This document shows positions 15,518 to 25,644 of a stretch of 64,000 nucleotides of DNA, one piece after another. The stretch comes from Flavobacteriales bacterium (lineage in GTDB: Bacteria > Bacteroidota > Bacteroidia > Flavobacteriales > UBA7312), in contig JADHMO010000007.1 in assembly GCA_016779995.1 (NCBI GenBank), positions 1 to 64,000 on the forward strand, in the 5' to 3' direction. The position numbers and the translations under genes are program-made. The notes beneath the pieces are model-generated. The model saw nothing but the letters and a program-made list of their open reading frames with translations, ran no database searches and was not told the DNA's origin. The number at the start of each line of letters is the position of its first letter. Position 1 is the first letter of the stretch.

Positions 15518-17221
15518 ATGCATAAAATTTATTTTGTTGCTGTAGTGGTGTTGTTTAGTTTAGTTAGTTTTGGACAAGAACATCCTCAAGACTTTCATCC
15601 TCCTCTAGATATTCCATTGGTGTTATCAGGTACATTTGGAGAATTGCGAAATAATCATTTTCATGCAGGTATCGACATTAAAACCCAAGGGCAATCTGGT
15701 TTAAAAGTTTATGCTATAGCTGACGGCTATGTTTCTAGAATAAAAGTTTCTCCTTGGGGCTATGGCAAAGCCATTTACATCACACACGATAATGGCTACA
15801 GTTCGGTTTATGCCCATTTGATGCGTTATACTGGTGCCATTCAAGATTATGTTATTAGCAACCAATACAAAAACCAAAGCTATGACATTGAATTATTTCC
15901 AACTAAAGATGAGTTAAGAGTAAAGAAAGGCGAGATCATTGGACTTTCTGGAAACACAGGCAGTTCAGCAGCTCCTCACCTCCATTTTGAAATTAGAAAT
16001 AGTCAAAATCAATACCCACAAAATGGTTTACAATTTGGTTTTGATATTACTGACAATATTCCACCAGTCATAAAAGAGTTAAAAGTTTATTCTAAGGCAA
16101 AAAAGACCGTTATTGATGGTGATAATGAAGATAAGATTTTTCTAGTAAAAGGTTCCGCTAAGAATTGTTACATCGACAAAACTATCGAGGTCAGTGGACC
16201 ATATGCTTTGGGTATAAATACTTACGACTTATTGAATAAAGCCAACAATAAAAACGGGGTGTATTCCATTGAAGTCTTGGTAGATAGTCAGTTAATTTAT
16301 TCCCATACTATGAAGGAATTTGGTTTTCATGAAACACGTTATATCAACTCTCATTTGGATTATTCTGAAAAAGTCACAAACAAAAGAAAGTTACACAAGT
16401 GTTTTCTTGAGCCTAACAACAAATTATCCATATACGATTATGTTGCCAACAAAGGAATTATTAACCCTAAAAATGGTACGCAAAAAGTGGTGATTAGAGT
16501 AAAAGATGTTTATGAAAATGTGTCTGAATTGAACTTTAATGTCAAGAAATCCGAGCAGGTTTTATCCAATAACAATATTAAAGATACCGTTAAGTTCACA
16601 TCTGTTTTTCCTTTTGAAGAACAAAATAGTTTCGACAATGAACTACTTTCCATAGAAATACCTAAATATTCCTTATACGACACCTTATTCTTCACATATA
16701 AAGTTTTTGAAGACTCAAGTGATATTTTTCATTCTCCTATACATTGTATTCACAATGAAGAATCTACTGTTCATAGTCCCTACGCTCTATCGGTAAAAAC
16801 AACAGTGCCTGATAGTTTGGCGTCCAAATCATACATCTGTAAACTCAATAAAACAGGTAAACCGAACTATGTTGGCGGCAATTACAAAGACGGAAAAATT
16901 TCTGTAAAAACGCGTTTATTCGGTAATTTCACTGTAGCCATAGACACCATTAATCCAATTGTAAAAGGTCTAAATATATATCCAGGTAAAACGATGAAAA
17001 GTTCAACCTTAAAAATGACCATTAAAGACGAAGAAAGTGGTGTTAAAACCTATTCAGCCACAATCAATGACGAATGGGTATTAATGGAATATGAGCCTAA
17101 AAATAATAAGCTTACTCATTATTTTAAAAAAGATTTAAAAGCTGGAAAACATGTCTTTAAATTGGTTGTTTATGATTCGGTAAACAATGCTACAGAATAC
17201 CAAGCTGTTTTCTACAGATAA
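15518..17221 (+). CDS. M23-family (LytM) metallopeptidase with Ig-like tail
   Basis: 567 residues with a signal peptide (1-19, ending SFGQ). The LytM domain spans about 30-180 and retains the full zinc site: the first His and Asp in NHFHAGIDIK, and the HxH of HLHFEIR near 153-159. The rest (about 190-567) is beta-rich and ends in an Ig-like element (KMTIKDEESGVKTYSATI). It is likely a periplasmic or outer-membrane-facing peptidoglycan endopeptidase. It does not carry a T9SS sorting tail. It is transcribed alone, convergent with arsC 3 bp away. Confidence 0.88.
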   Translation: MHKIYFVAVVVLFSLVSFGQEHPQDFHPPLDIPLVLSGTFGELRNNHFHAGIDIKTQGQSGLKVYAIADGYVSRIKVSPWGYGKAIYITHDNGYSSVYAHLMRYTGAIQDYVISNQYKNQSYDIELFPTKDELRVKKGEIIGLSGNTGSSAAPHLHFEIRNSQNQYPQNGLQFGFDITDNIPPVIKELKVYSKAKKTVIDGDNEDKIFLVKGSAKNCYIDKTIEVSGPYALGINTYDLLNKANNKNGVYSIEVLVDSQLIYSHTMKEFGFHETRYINSHLDYSEKVTNKRKLHKCFLEPNNKLSIYDYVANKGIINPKNGTQKVVIRVKDVYENVSELNFNVKKSEQVLSNNNIKDTVKFTSVFPFEEQNSFDNELLSIEIPKYSLYDTLFFTYKVFEDSSDIFHSPIHCIHNEESTVHSPYALSVKTTVPDSLASKSYICKLNKTGKPNYVGGNYKDGKISVKTRLFGNFTVAIDTINPIVKGLNIYPGKTMKSSTLKMTIKDEESGVKTYSATINDEWVLMEYEPKNNKLTHYFKKDLKAGKHVFKLVVYDSVNNATEYQAVFYR

Positions 17222-17224
17222 AAA

Positions 17225-17638
17225 TCAAAGATTGTGAACAGCACTCGTGCAATAAGAAATTATTTCATCCCTAACCTTTTCATAAACTAGCATTTTTTCT
17301 TCGTCACTACCTTCAGCATCTGCAGGGTCATTGAAAGAATGGTGTATTCGTTGTGTAGCATTTTGAAAGTATGGACAATTATCTTTTGCATGGTCACAAA
17401 CTGTAAAGACATAATCGAATTGTAAATGTGCATATTCATCCATAGTATTGGAAGTATGCCCCTCTAAAGAATAACCTTTGTTCTCCATTGCTCGTTTCAT
17501 GTAAGGATTGATACCATGAGCCTCTACACCAGCACTGTAAACTTCAAATTGTGACGCACTTAGCATATCTTTGAGGACAACTTCCATCATCTGAGAACGA
17601 CAAGAATTACCAGTACATAAAATCAATATTTTTTTCAT
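17225..17638 (-). CDS. arsC: Arsenate reductase, thioredoxin-coupled (LMW-phosphatase family)
   Basis: 137 residues. The P-loop C8-T-G-N-S-C13-R14 is the low-molecular-weight phosphatase CX5R motif, and the resolving cysteines C81 and C88 in VCDHAKDNCPYF match the three-cysteine relay of the thioredoxin-coupled ArsC type; the general-acid Asp lies in FNDPAD. It reduces arsenate to arsenite. No arsR, arsB, acr3 or arsenite methyltransferase lies nearby, so export must be provided elsewhere, or the gene has another phosphatase role. It is a single-gene unit, convergent with the M23 peptidase. Confidence 0.85.
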   Translation of the reverse strand: MKKILILCTGNSCRSQMMEVVLKDMLSASQFEVYSAGVEAHGINPYMKRAMENKGYSLEGHTSNTMDEYAHLQFDYVFTVCDHAKDNCPYFQNATQRIHHSFNDPADAEGSDEEKMLVYEKVRDEIISYCTSAVHNL

Positions 17639-17728
17639 AGATACTATATCTAAAAATTATAAGTTATTCTATTGACGCCAAATTTAAAATAAATGTGCTT
17701 ATCTAAAATAATTTAATATGAATATTAA

Positions 17729-17736
17729 TACATTTG
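17729..17736 (+). promoter_or_regulatory. -7 box 7 nt before the TonB-receptor start codon
   Basis: TACATTTG, a full match to TAnnTTTG. Only 7 nt separate it from the ATG at 17744, so the transcript would begin at or next to the start codon (leaderless or nearly so). Confidence 0.55.
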
Positions 17737-17743
17737 CGAATCT

Positions 17744-20200
17744 ATGTTAAAAGGTGTTTTCAGGCATTCATTAATACTAATTTTATTCCTTTCCTATAAT
17801 GGTTTTGGACAAAATGTTAATGGAGTAGTAAGCACTTCAGAAAAATTTTTTCTTCAAGGTGTAAATGTTAGTGTCATTAACCAATCTAAAGGCACAATAT
17901 CAGATGGTAACGGAAAATATTCTATCGATGTTTCGGCCAATAGAGAGCAAGAGTTAAGTTTTTCTTTTGTAGGCTACAAAACCAAAATTGTAAAACTCCC
18001 TATGCTCAAAAAGGGACAAAATTACGAGCTTGATATTACCTTAGAAAACCTTGGAGTATCTATAGATAATGTAGAAATAGAAGACCAAAAAACACGTTCT
18101 AATACCTTTGAAAAGGTAGATGCTAAGCACGCTGTCACAATTCCTACTGCTAGTGGAGGTGTTGAGGGATTAATCAAAACTTTACCAGGTGTTAATTCTT
18201 CGACAGAATTAAGCTCTCAATATACTGTTAGAGGTGGAAATTTTGACGAAAACCTAGTTTATGTCAATGGTATAGAAGTGTATCGCCCATTTTTAATACG
18301 TTCTGGTCAACAAGAAGGTCTGTCGTTTGTAAATTCAGACCTAGTATCATCCATACAATTTTCAGCTGGAGGATATGCCGCTAGGTATGGTGACAAGATG
18401 TCTTCTGTTCTAGATATAACCTATAAAAACCCTAAAGAGTTTGGAGCATCGGCAACCTTGAGTTTGCTAGGTGCAAATTTACACCTTGAAGGAGCTGATA
18501 AGTCTAAAAAATTATCATATTTGATAGGGGCACGTCATAAATCCAACGCCTATTTGTTAAATAGTCTTGAAACTAAAGGAGAATACAAACCAAGTTTTAG
18601 CGATGTTCAAGCCTTTGTCAATTACCAAATCAGCAATCGCCTATCCTTTAATACTCTATTCAATTACTCCAACAACAAATACCAACATATTCCTGCTAAT
18701 AAAACCACCCGTTTTGGTACAATTAGCGTTCCCTTAGAATTACGTATTTATTTTGAAGGACAAGAAATAGATAAATACGAAACCTTTTTCAATGCCTATA
18801 ACCTCTCTTATCAAGCCAATGAACACCTAAAAACTGACTTGACGCTAACTGCTTTTCAAACCTATGAAAGCGAAACTTTTGATATTCTTGGTCAATATTG
18901 GCTATCTGAAGTTGATAACGACTTGGGGTCAGAATCATTTGGAGAAGCAAGTTTTAATATTGGCGTAGGCTCTCACCTCAATCATGCTAGAAACTACCTT
19001 CAAGCTGTCGTCTATAATTTAGAGCATAAAGGAGTCTATTTCAAAAATGACTTTGAATTTCGATGGGGAATAAAAGGACAAAAAGAACAAATTAAAGATG
19101 AAATCAACGAATGGACATTAATTGATTCTTCTGATTATTCATTACCTCACCCAGTAGATTCTGTAGGCATAGGTCTGCAAAACCCAACCTCTTTTGTTTT
19201 GGACGAATCACTTAGAACTTCCATTGATTTGGATTCATACAGATATAATGCATTTATGCAATTTGAACAAAAATTAGGTCGGTTTAATCTGAATTCTGGA
19301 ATAAGAACTTCCTATTGGACACTTAATGAAGAATACCTATTTAGTCCTAGAGCATCACTTTCTTATCAGCCCTTATGGGATGAAGACATCGTTTTTAGGT
19401 TTGCAACAGGATACTACTATCAATCTCCATTTTACAGAGAGCTAAGAGATTTTAACGGTAATTTAAATACCAATATTAAATCTCAAAAATCCATTCATTA
19501 TGTTCTGGGTAGTGATTATAATTTTAAAATTTGGCAACGTCCTTTTAAGTTAGTCACTGAACTGTATTATAAAGATATTACCGACCTCATTCCCTATGAA
19601 GTAGAAAATGTTAGAATTCGTTATTACGCCAATAACAATGCTGTGGGTTATGCAAAGGGTATAGATTTAAGACTCAATGGTGAATTTGTTAAAAATATTG
19701 AGTCCTGGGCTAGTGTATCTATTTTAAGTACAAAAGCAGACATTCTAGACGATAGTTATACCGATAGCGAAGGAAATACTATAGAACCAGGCTATTATGA
19801 TAGACCAACCAATCAATTGGTTAATTTCAACCTATTCTTTCAAGATTATCTTCCCAAAAACCCTAACTTCAAGATGCATCTCAATTTGGTTTACGGTTCA
19901 CGCCTACCACTTACTGCTCCTGGCAGCTATAAAGGTCAGTACAATTTTACCATTCCAAACTATAAAAGAGTAGATATTGGTTTTTCTGCTATTCTTAAAA
20001 AAGAAGGTCAAGAAACAAGAAAATTCAACCCTTTCAAATTTACCAAATCGACTTGGATAAGTATGGAAGTCTTCAATTTACTAGATATAGACAACACCAT
20101 CTCTTTCTTATGGGTAAAAGACACCAATGGTTATCAGTTTGGTGTTCCTAACAGACTAACTTCAAGGCTAATCAACCTAAAACTTCACATAGAAATCTGA
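17744..20200 (+). CDS. TonB-dependent receptor with carboxypeptidase-regulatory-like domain
   Basis: 818 residues: signal peptide (about 1-23), CarboxypepD_reg-like beta-sandwich (about 25-110, VNGVVSTSEKFFLQGVNVSV...DITLENL), plug domain (about 125-230, with TLPGVNSSTELSSQYTVRGG and YVNGIEVYRP), and an outer-membrane beta-barrel to the end. No SusD partner follows, so it is not an obvious polysaccharide-utilisation receptor; the ligand is unknown. The next gene, an M1 peptidase, starts 44 bp later with its own -7 box. Confidence 0.9.
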   Translation: MLKGVFRHSLILILFLSYNGFGQNVNGVVSTSEKFFLQGVNVSVINQSKGTISDGNGKYSIDVSANREQELSFSFVGYKTKIVKLPMLKKGQNYELDITLENLGVSIDNVEIEDQKTRSNTFEKVDAKHAVTIPTASGGVEGLIKTLPGVNSSTELSSQYTVRGGNFDENLVYVNGIEVYRPFLIRSGQQEGLSFVNSDLVSSIQFSAGGYAARYGDKMSSVLDITYKNPKEFGASATLSLLGANLHLEGADKSKKLSYLIGARHKSNAYLLNSLETKGEYKPSFSDVQAFVNYQISNRLSFNTLFNYSNNKYQHIPANKTTRFGTISVPLELRIYFEGQEIDKYETFFNAYNLSYQANEHLKTDLTLTAFQTYESETFDILGQYWLSEVDNDLGSESFGEASFNIGVGSHLNHARNYLQAVVYNLEHKGVYFKNDFEFRWGIKGQKEQIKDEINEWTLIDSSDYSLPHPVDSVGIGLQNPTSFVLDESLRTSIDLDSYRYNAFMQFEQKLGRFNLNSGIRTSYWTLNEEYLFSPRASLSYQPLWDEDIVFRFATGYYYQSPFYRELRDFNGNLNTNIKSQKSIHYVLGSDYNFKIWQRPFKLVTELYYKDITDLIPYEVENVRIRYYANNNAVGYAKGIDLRLNGEFVKNIESWASVSILSTKADILDDSYTDSEGNTIEPGYYDRPTNQLVNFNLFFQDYLPKNPNFKMHLNLVYGSRLPLTAPGSYKGQYNFTIPNYKRVDIGFSAILKKEGQETRKFNPFKFTKSTWISMEVFNLLDIDNTISFLWVKDTNGYQFGVPNRLTSRLINLKLHIEI

Positions 20201-20210
20201 TTGATTTTTC

Positions 20211-20218
20211 TATCTTTG
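20211..20218 (+). promoter_or_regulatory. -7 box upstream of the M1 peptidase gene
   Basis: TATCTTTG, a full match to TAnnTTTG, 26 nt before the ATG at 20245. It suggests independent transcription of the M1 peptidase-galE-GT4 run. Confidence 0.5.
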
Positions 20219-20244
20219 CGACTTAAAATCTAAGACAGTTTTTC

Positions 20245-23200
20245 ATGAGGTTATTTTTCATTTTATTAGCTATTTTATCTAGCACAATTTCGTTCTCTCA
20301 GAACATATACAATCCACTTAGCAAACCTAACACCTACAATCAAGCAGACAATCCAAACTACTGGAAAAATAAAGCACCTGCAGGCTATTGGCAACAAGAT
20401 GTACACTACACCATTATTGCTAACATCGATGAAACCAAAGATATTATTGATGCCACAGAACAATTGGTGTATTGGAACAATTCTCCTGATGATTTAAATG
20501 AATTGTATTTTCACTTGTATCAAAATGCCTTTACCCCCAATTCGTATTGTTCAGAACTTCATAATCAAAACCAAAAAGAAATAAGTTATGGTAGGTACGA
20601 AAAACAAGGTCTAGGTACAGTAGTAAAAAACCTTAAAGTCGATGGTAAATTAGTAGAGACAATATTAGACAATACCATTTTGAAAGTTATTCTAAATGAA
20701 CCACTAAAAAGTGGTGATAAGATTACTATCAATATGGATTTTAAAACCTATTTTGATACGGGTTCTTTGAGAAGACGAATGAAAACCTTTAACGCCTTTG
20801 GCAATACTCATTATGATGGTGTGTTGTGGTATCCAAGAATTGCCGTTTACGATAAAAAATTCGGTTGGACTAAAGACCAACACCTAGGTAAAGAGTTTTA
20901 TGGTGACTTTGGAACATTTGATGTGGAACTAACTTTTGCATCGAATTACATTGTTGAAGCTACTGGAGCTCTTCAAAACAGAGAGGAAGTTATGCCAGCT
21001 AGTCTAAGAGAAAAATTAGACATCAAGAATTTTGCGAATAAACCTTGGAACTCACCCCCTAGCATTATTATTCCTTACGATAGTCTTTCCAGAAAAACAT
21101 GGATATATCACGCTGAAAATGTTCACGACTTCGCCTTTACTGCCGACCCAACATACAGAATTGGTGAAGCCGAGTGGAATGGCATTAGAGCCATTTCTTT
21201 AGTACAAGAGCCACATGCCTCAAGATGGCAAAATGCTGCTGACTTTGCAGCTAAAGTTATTCAGGTTTTCTCTGAAGATATCGGTATGTACGTTTATAAC
21301 AAAATCATTGTTGCTGATGCTAGAGATGGTATGGAATACCCCATGATTACACTAGATAGTGGTAGTGACCCTGGCTATAGAGGATTATTAGCTCACGAAA
21401 TTGGACACCAATGGTTTTATGCTCAAGTAGGTTCTAATGAAACTTACAGAGCTGCAATGGATGAAGGATTTACTCAGTTTTTAACTGCTTGGGCATTAAC
21501 AAAAATTGATGGGGATTATCTAGTTAGAGAAAAGCCAAGTAGCAAATACGGCATACGTTTTACAAAAGACGTTAAAGCCATAGACTCAAGAGTATATTAT
21601 GCTTATTTACGAGATGCAACTAAATACAATGACCCTGCTTTAAACACGCATTCTGATGATTTTGGTAGCGCACTTGGTCATGGTGGAGGATACCGCCACG
21701 TTTATTACAAGACAGGTGCTATGCTATATAATCTTCAATACGTTTTGGGTGATGAACTCTTTTTAGAAGCTATGCAACACTATTTTCAAAAGTGGAAAAT
21801 GGCACATCCCTATTTTGAAGATTTTAGAGAGTCTATTATAGAATATACCAAAGTAGATTTAAACTGGTTTTTTGACCAATGGTTAGAAACCAGTAAAACT
21901 ATTGATTACAGCATTGATAATGTAAAAAATATTGTTCAAGATAAATATGAAATTACTTTTGAACGTAAAGGCGAAATGCAAATGCCTATTGATTTTAGTG
22001 TTTTTGCTAATGATGGAAAAGAGTACAAATACCACATTCCAAATCATTGGTTTGTAAAAAATACCGATGCAACGGTATTAAACAAATGGCACGCTTGGGG
22101 TAAATTGTATCCTAAATATATTGCAACTGTAGAAATTCCATCTGGTATAGAACGTGTCGTTATTGACCCTACTAACCGACTAGCAGACAAGTATATGTTA
22201 AATAATGTTAGTAAAGTACCAATGGAGGTCGATTTCGATTCAAGGGTTTGGAATATTCCAGATTGGAAGCAATACGAACTAAACGCAAGACCAGATGTAT
22301 GGTATAATAATTATGATGGTGTTAAATTAGGTTTTCATATTAATGGAGATTATATGAACTACCACCATAAAGTAGATGCTAACGTTTGGCTAAATACGGC
22401 TTTCCTTCAAGATTATAATTATTATGATTATTATCAAAATGAATATAACCCATTCTCCTATCGCTTTAATTATAATACAGGCTTAGATAAATTCAGTAAG
22501 CATACAGATATCACTTTACATAGTAGATTGCTAGATGGATTAAATCTAAATAAAATTAAAATGAAGAAATACGATTATTCTAAAAAGAATATGTTTTATG
22601 CTTCATTTAAAAGTATGTACCGAGCCAAAGAATCAGACTTAAGATATACCAATTATAAAGTTTGGGAAAGTGAAAAATTCAATAATACTGCATCTTTTGG
22701 GTGGACGCATTCTTATAATTACAAAGGAGGTGATGGTGAACTTAACTTAGAATTAACGAGTTCATCTGTAGGAAGTGACTATGATTATTCTAAGGTAGTT
22801 CTAACTTCCGTACACAAGAGTAAATTAGGAAAATTACAACTCAACACGCGCTTATTTGGTCAATACGGTAGTGGAACGAATTGGGCTGGAGAATCAAGGC
22901 TTAATCTTGCAGGTGCTAATTCCGAGGAATTAATGGAAAATAAGTTCACTAGAGCAGAAGGTTTCATTCCTAATCAATGGCTTGGTTATGGAAGCACCAC
23001 CAATCATTTTCAAATGGGTGGTGGCTTAAACCTCAGAGGTTATGCAGGTTATTATGCTCCGGAGATAAATGAAGATGGCAATTATTTACTCTCTTATAAC
23101 GGGACTTCAGGTGCTTCAATAAGTGCTGAATTAGAGTTTCAGAATATCTTTTCATTAAATAGAATTTTTGGCTTACCATTCAAAAGTTATCTCTTCGCCG

Positions 23201-23442
23201 ATGCTGGTGTGATAAACACTACAGAAATAACAAGAGAAAATTATAAAGAAGCTTTTTCAAAGGTACGCTCAGATGCTGGATTAGGTTTTGCTCTAACCTT
23301 TAATGAATGGGGACCTTTACAAATGATAGAGCCCATAACTTTGAGATTAGATTTACCATTTTTCTTAAATAGATACCCAAGTATTGACGAAGGTTATTTT
23401 CAGACCAATAGGTTTGTTGTAGGAATCGGCAGAACATTTTAA
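20245..23442 (+). CDS. M1-family metallopeptidase with C-terminal outer-membrane-barrel-like region
   Basis: 1065 residues with a signal peptide (1-19, ending SFSQ). The M1 catalytic core has the exopeptidase-site variant GMEYPM (362-367, in place of GAMEN), the zinc motif H384-E-I-G-H388 and the third ligand in MDEGF (E407). The peptidase part ends around 560-660. The last 370 or so residues alternate aromatic and polar strands (WYNNYDGVKLGFHINGDYMN, SKLGKLQLNTRLFGQYGSG), carry a GGLNLRGYAGYY turn and end in VGIGRTF with a terminal Phe. This looks like a surface-antigen-type outer-membrane barrel. The enzyme is therefore probably anchored in the outer membrane. galE follows after 13 bp. Confidence 0.8.
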   Translation: MRLFFILLAILSSTISFSQNIYNPLSKPNTYNQADNPNYWKNKAPAGYWQQDVHYTIIANIDETKDIIDATEQLVYWNNSPDDLNELYFHLYQNAFTPNSYCSELHNQNQKEISYGRYEKQGLGTVVKNLKVDGKLVETILDNTILKVILNEPLKSGDKITINMDFKTYFDTGSLRRRMKTFNAFGNTHYDGVLWYPRIAVYDKKFGWTKDQHLGKEFYGDFGTFDVELTFASNYIVEATGALQNREEVMPASLREKLDIKNFANKPWNSPPSIIIPYDSLSRKTWIYHAENVHDFAFTADPTYRIGEAEWNGIRAISLVQEPHASRWQNAADFAAKVIQVFSEDIGMYVYNKIIVADARDGMEYPMITLDSGSDPGYRGLLAHEIGHQWFYAQVGSNETYRAAMDEGFTQFLTAWALTKIDGDYLVREKPSSKYGIRFTKDVKAIDSRVYYAYLRDATKYNDPALNTHSDDFGSALGHGGGYRHVYYKTGAMLYNLQYVLGDELFLEAMQHYFQKWKMAHPYFEDFRESIIEYTKVDLNWFFDQWLETSKTIDYSIDNVKNIVQDKYEITFERKGEMQMPIDFSVFANDGKEYKYHIPNHWFVKNTDATVLNKWHAWGKLYPKYIATVEIPSGIERVVIDPTNRLADKYMLNNVSKVPMEVDFDSRVWNIPDWKQYELNARPDVWYNNYDGVKLGFHINGDYMNYHHKVDANVWLNTAFLQDYNYYDYYQNEYNPFSYRFNYNTGLDKFSKHTDITLHSRLLDGLNLNKIKMKKYDYSKKNMFYASFKSMYRAKESDLRYTNYKVWESEKFNNTASFGWTHSYNYKGGDGELNLELTSSSVGSDYDYSKVVLTSVHKSKLGKLQLNTRLFGQYGSGTNWAGESRLNLAGANSEELMENKFTRAEGFIPNQWLGYGSTTNHFQMGGGLNLRGYAGYYAPEINEDGNYLLSYNGTSGASISAELEFQNIFSLNRIFGLPFKSYLFADAGVINTTEITRENYKEAFSKVRSDAGLGFALTFNEWGPLQMIEPITLRLDLPFFLNRYPSIDEGYFQTNRFVVGIGRTF

Positions 23443-23455
23443 CCATTAGTTTATT

Positions 23456-24451
23456 ATGACAAAGATATTAGTAACAGGAGGAGCAGGATATATAGGGTCT
23501 CATACTCTTGTTGAATTATCAGCAAACAATTTCGAACCTATTATAGTTGATAACCTTTGTAACACCTCTATTCAGAATATTAAAGGTGCTGAGAAAATTA
23601 TTGGCAAACACATACCTTTTTTCAATGTAGATTGTACCAATGAAGAGGCATTAAATGCTGTCTTTGAACAAGAAAAAAATATTGAAGGTGCTATACATTT
23701 TGCAGCCTATAAATCTGTTGAAGAATCGGTCAGAGAACCAGAAAAATACCACTTAAATAATATAGGCTCTTTACAAGTTCTATTGAATGTAATGAAAAAA
23801 CATAAAGTAGAAAATATCATTTTCTCATCCTCATGTACAGTTTATGGTAGCCCAGATGTATTACCTGTCAGTGAGAGTGCCCCTTTCAAAAAAGCAGAAT
23901 CTCCTTATGGTGAGACAAAACAACTTTGCGAAGAATTATTAAACAAGACCAATATTAGTGGTATTTCATTACGCTACTTCAACCCTATCGGCTCTCACGA
24001 AAGCGGATTAATTGGAGACTGTTCATCTGACAAAGCTAGTAACCTAGTTCCTATCATTACTGAAACAGCTATAGGCATCAGAGAACAAATAACTGTTTTT
24101 GGAGATGATTATGATACAAAAGACGGTACTTGTCTAAGGGATTATATTCACGTTGTTGATTTGGCTAACGCTCATGTTAAAGCCTTGCAATATGTCATGA
24201 AAAACAAGGGAAAATCAGCATTCAATATTGGCACAGGAAATGGGGTTAGTGTTCTTGAGGCTATTCATATATTTGAACAAGTAAACGATATTAAGGTAAA
24301 TTACAAAATTGGACCCCGTAGAGCTGGTGATGTAGAAAAAATTTACTCGGATAATACCTTATCCTCAAACCAACTTCAATGGAAGGCTAAAAAAACTCTT
24401 GAGGACGCTATGAAAAGTGCTTGGAAATGGGAACAACAAAAAAGTAGTTAA
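23456..24451 (+). CDS. galE: UDP-glucose 4-epimerase
   Basis: 331 residues, the usual GalE length. The NAD-binding motif TGGAGYIGSH is at residues 7-16, followed by DNLCNTS, the catalytic Ser-Tyr-Lys triad in FSSSCTVYGS and SPYGETK, and the substrate-loop LRYFNPIGSHESGLIG. It interconverts UDP-glucose and UDP-galactose (or the GlcNAc/GalNAc pair) to supply galactose-type donors for surface glycans. A glycosyltransferase gene begins 2 bp after its stop. Confidence 0.93.
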   Translation: MTKILVTGGAGYIGSHTLVELSANNFEPIIVDNLCNTSIQNIKGAEKIIGKHIPFFNVDCTNEEALNAVFEQEKNIEGAIHFAAYKSVEESVREPEKYHLNNIGSLQVLLNVMKKHKVENIIFSSSCTVYGSPDVLPVSESAPFKKAESPYGETKQLCEELLNKTNISGISLRYFNPIGSHESGLIGDCSSDKASNLVPIITETAIGIREQITVFGDDYDTKDGTCLRDYIHVVDLANAHVKALQYVMKNKGKSAFNIGTGNGVSVLEAIHIFEQVNDIKVNYKIGPRRAGDVEKIYSDNTLSSNQLQWKAKKTLEDAMKSAWKWEQQKSS

Positions 24452-24453
24452 GA

Positions 24454-25644
24454 ATGTCCAAAAAAAATGTCGGTATTGTTTTAGATAAAGAATTTTACTC
24501 TGATATTAGAGTAAGAAAAGAAGCCGACATCTTGGTGAAAAATGGTTTTAATGTATTTGTGTTGTGCTTTAGTTTCAAAAATTACGACTACAGCAATGTA
24601 CAGCCTATTGAAGTAACTAGCATTAAGCTGAGTAAAAAATTAAAAAATATTTTATTTTTTCTTTTTCAAAGAATACCCATATACGAGTACCTATGGTCTA
24701 AGAAAATACGTCAGTTTATTCTAGAAAATTCCATTGACACAATTCATGCACACGATTTATACATGTCAAAATGTGCTCATAAAGCCATTAAATCTTCAAA
24801 AAAAGAGGTAGAGCTAATTCTAGATTTGCACGAAAATTACCCAGTTGCTGTCAACTCCTATAACTGGACAAAAGGTTCGCTAAGAGGGTTTTTAGCAAAT
24901 ACTTCTATTTGGTTTAAAAAAGAAAAAGAGTATTTATCCTATGCCGATAAAATCATTGTATTATCGGAAAATTTTAAAAACTCCCTAATTGAAAGATATA
25001 ATTTCTTGAAATCTGAAACTATTTACTCTTTTGACAATTCTATTGATTTAAAAAAATTCGAGTCATTTTCTATCAAAATATTACCTAAAACAAAGAATAG
25101 AACAACTCTTTTTTACTTCGGTGTTATCGGTCAAAGAAGAGGTATTTTTACGTTGTTTTCAGTGTTTCAGAAGGCCATAGAAATAGGTTTAAAAATTGAC
25201 CTTCTTTTGATTGGGCCTATTGATAAAGCTGACGTAAAGACTTTTAAAGAATGGATTGCTAATCCTTCTATTAAAGAATACGTCAATCACATTCCTTGGA
25301 TTGATTTATCGGAACTCCCCTCCTATCTTAACAGCATTGATATTTGCGTATGCCCTCTTATCAAAAATGCACAACACGAATCTGGAATAGCCAACAAAAT
25401 ATTCCAATACTTATTCGGTGCAAAAGCAATCATAGCATCTGATTGTCTGCCACAACAACAACTTATAGAAAATTATAATTGTGGCTTGGTTTATACTAAT
25501 GAAGATGAGTTTTTAGCATGTATAGAACAACTTGTTAATGATGAATCGTTGCGAAAAGAAATGGGTGAAAATGGTAAAAAAATGCTTTACCACAACTACG
25601 ATAATCAAAAGCAGGATAACACGTTGATTCAAATTTTTAGATAA
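24454..25644 (+). CDS. GT4-family glycosyltransferase
   Basis: 396 residues, GT-B fold. The N-terminal Rossmann half starts at KNVGIVLDKEFYSDIRVRKEADIL; the acceptor-side signature is TIHAHDLYMSKCAHKA and the donor-binding half holds ESGIANKIFQYLFGAKAIIASD (E-x7-E region partly changed). It has no membrane helix. It probably adds a sugar in surface polysaccharide or lipid-linked oligosaccharide synthesis; donor and acceptor are unknown. It follows galE by 2 bp and overlaps the convergent flippase gene by 16 bp. Confidence 0.82.
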   Translation: MSKKNVGIVLDKEFYSDIRVRKEADILVKNGFNVFVLCFSFKNYDYSNVQPIEVTSIKLSKKLKNILFFLFQRIPIYEYLWSKKIRQFILENSIDTIHAHDLYMSKCAHKAIKSSKKEVELILDLHENYPVAVNSYNWTKGSLRGFLANTSIWFKKEKEYLSYADKIIVLSENFKNSLIERYNFLKSETIYSFDNSIDLKKFESFSIKILPKTKNRTTLFYFGVIGQRRGIFTLFSVFQKAIEIGLKIDLLLIGPIDKADVKTFKEWIANPSIKEYVNHIPWIDLSELPSYLNSIDICVCPLIKNAQHESGIANKIFQYLFGAKAIIASDCLPQQQLIENYNCGLVYTNEDEFLACIEQLVNDESLRKEMGENGKKMLYHNYDNQKQDNTLIQIFR

